Source: Vicingus sp036171675
GTDB lineage: Bacteria; Bacteroidota; Bacteroidia; Flavobacteriales_E; Vicingaceae
NCBI GenBank assembly: GCA_036171675.1
Contig: JAVHRO010000011.1
Location: 1-23,719, forward strand
Reading direction: 5' to 3'
Length of the DNA stretch: 23,719 nt
The position numbers and the translations under genes are program-made. Below, one piece after another: positions 23,329-23,719 of the stretch (position 1 is its first letter; each line of letters opens with the position of its first letter). The notes below the pieces were generated by a model. The model saw nothing but the letters and a program-made list of their open reading frames with translations. It was not told where the DNA came from and searched no databases.

Positions 23329-23719
23329 TTATTGTTTTAAAAGTTTAGTTACAAATAGTTCTTTGTCAGATTTTATTTTTACAATATAAATTCCTGTGGG
23401 AAGTTCTGAAATATTAATTGTTGTTTTTGCACTTGTTACATATAAGGATTTTACCATTTGATCTTGTAAATTCAAAATTTCAATAAAATTATCATTTTTT
23501 AATCCATCTATAACAACTAAATCTATTGATGGATTTGGATAAATAATAATGTTGCCTGAACTTTCGGTTTCATTAATACTTACTGGTAAGTCACAAATAC
23601 AACGAACCGCAAGACCCCAATAGTTTCCGCCACTGTTTCTGTCTAATTGTGGTTTATCGTTGTCTATATTAGACTTTATATAAGTTAAGATGTTATGAGC
23701 ATAAAGATATTAATAAGTA
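23329..23719 (-). CDS. C-terminal part of a T9SS-secreted protein (Fib_succ_major-like domain), partial
   Basis: The minus strand encodes YLYAHNILTYIKSNIDNDK, then NSGGNYWGLAVRCICDLP, the end of a Fibrobacter succinogenes major paralogous-type domain, whose members close with a GxxVRC motif. A type IX secretion sorting domain of about 75 residues follows: IIIYPNPSIDLVVIDG, INISELPTGIYIVKI and the ending KLLKQ. The protein would be exported across the outer membrane and its tail removed or anchored. In the same frame a TAA lies at 23712-23710, seven bases from the window end, inside what should still be the domain. Either the gene is broken there or the sequence has an error. The N-terminal part is outside the window. 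Confidence 0.75.

Noticed and set aside
1..23719. tRNA, rRNA, riboswitch, phage or complete IS genes
   Set aside because: I searched by eye for conserved tRNA arms, riboswitch cores and transposase or integrase motifs in all gaps and found none I could support.

Overview
The window is AT-rich DNA from a member of the Bacteroidota, most likely a Flavobacteriia-like lineage. The evidence is the promoter style (TAnnTTTG -7 boxes with a weak TTG -33), a type IX secretion sorting domain, periplasmic tetratricopeptide (TPR) sensor proteins joined to a membrane helix and coiled coil, and many gene families typical of that group. I see no rRNA or tRNA genes, no CRISPR array, no phage genes and no complete insertion sequence. 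Species cannot be named from the sequence.

Layout. 1-4510 (minus strand): three tandem paralogous genes for secreted, membrane-anchored TPR proteins, coupled by overlapping TTGA stop/start codons; the last gene runs off the left edge. 4534-7564 (minus): a cationic-type amino acid permease and an acetyl-CoA hydrolase/4-hydroxybutyrate CoA-transferase family enzyme. 7786-8736 (minus): a probable outer-membrane beta-barrel protein. 8737-10735: a two-gene plus-strand unit (PAT-type N-acetyltransferase and LysE-family exporter) flanked by two related copies of a MITE-like element; the right copy carries extra nested hairpins. 10736-12946: a rhomboid protease divergent from bioA. 13097-15370: a conserved Bacteroidota protein of unknown function, overlapping tail to tail with rlmB. 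15531-16034: a SlyD-like FKBP isomerase, ending in a bidirectional terminator facing a minus-strand cluster (S1/P1-like phosphohydrolase, ComB-family phosphatase, gcvT) at 16088-19021. 19156-22732 (plus): P5C dehydrogenase, a small lipoprotein and dihydrolipoyl dehydrogenase. 22741-23719: an interspersed palindromic repeat, a bidirectional terminator, two tiny hydrophilic protein genes and the end of a T9SS cargo protein, all minus.

How it fits together. Most genes are housekeeping or central metabolism: amino acid uptake and breakdown (permease, pruA, gcvT, lpd; Lpd also serves as the L protein of the glycine cleavage system to which GcvT belongs), biotin synthesis, rRNA methylation and protein folding. 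The accessory signals are the tandem TPR array, whose 3' segments have been kept nearly identical while the TPR domains diverged; the MITE-flanked GNAT/LysE pair; the orphan ComB gene beside a perfect 17-bp hairpin; and the pair of very small proteins behind a T9SS cargo gene. None of these is a proven new system. The TPR array, which looks like receptors lacking their usual output domain, is the best candidate for something undescribed.
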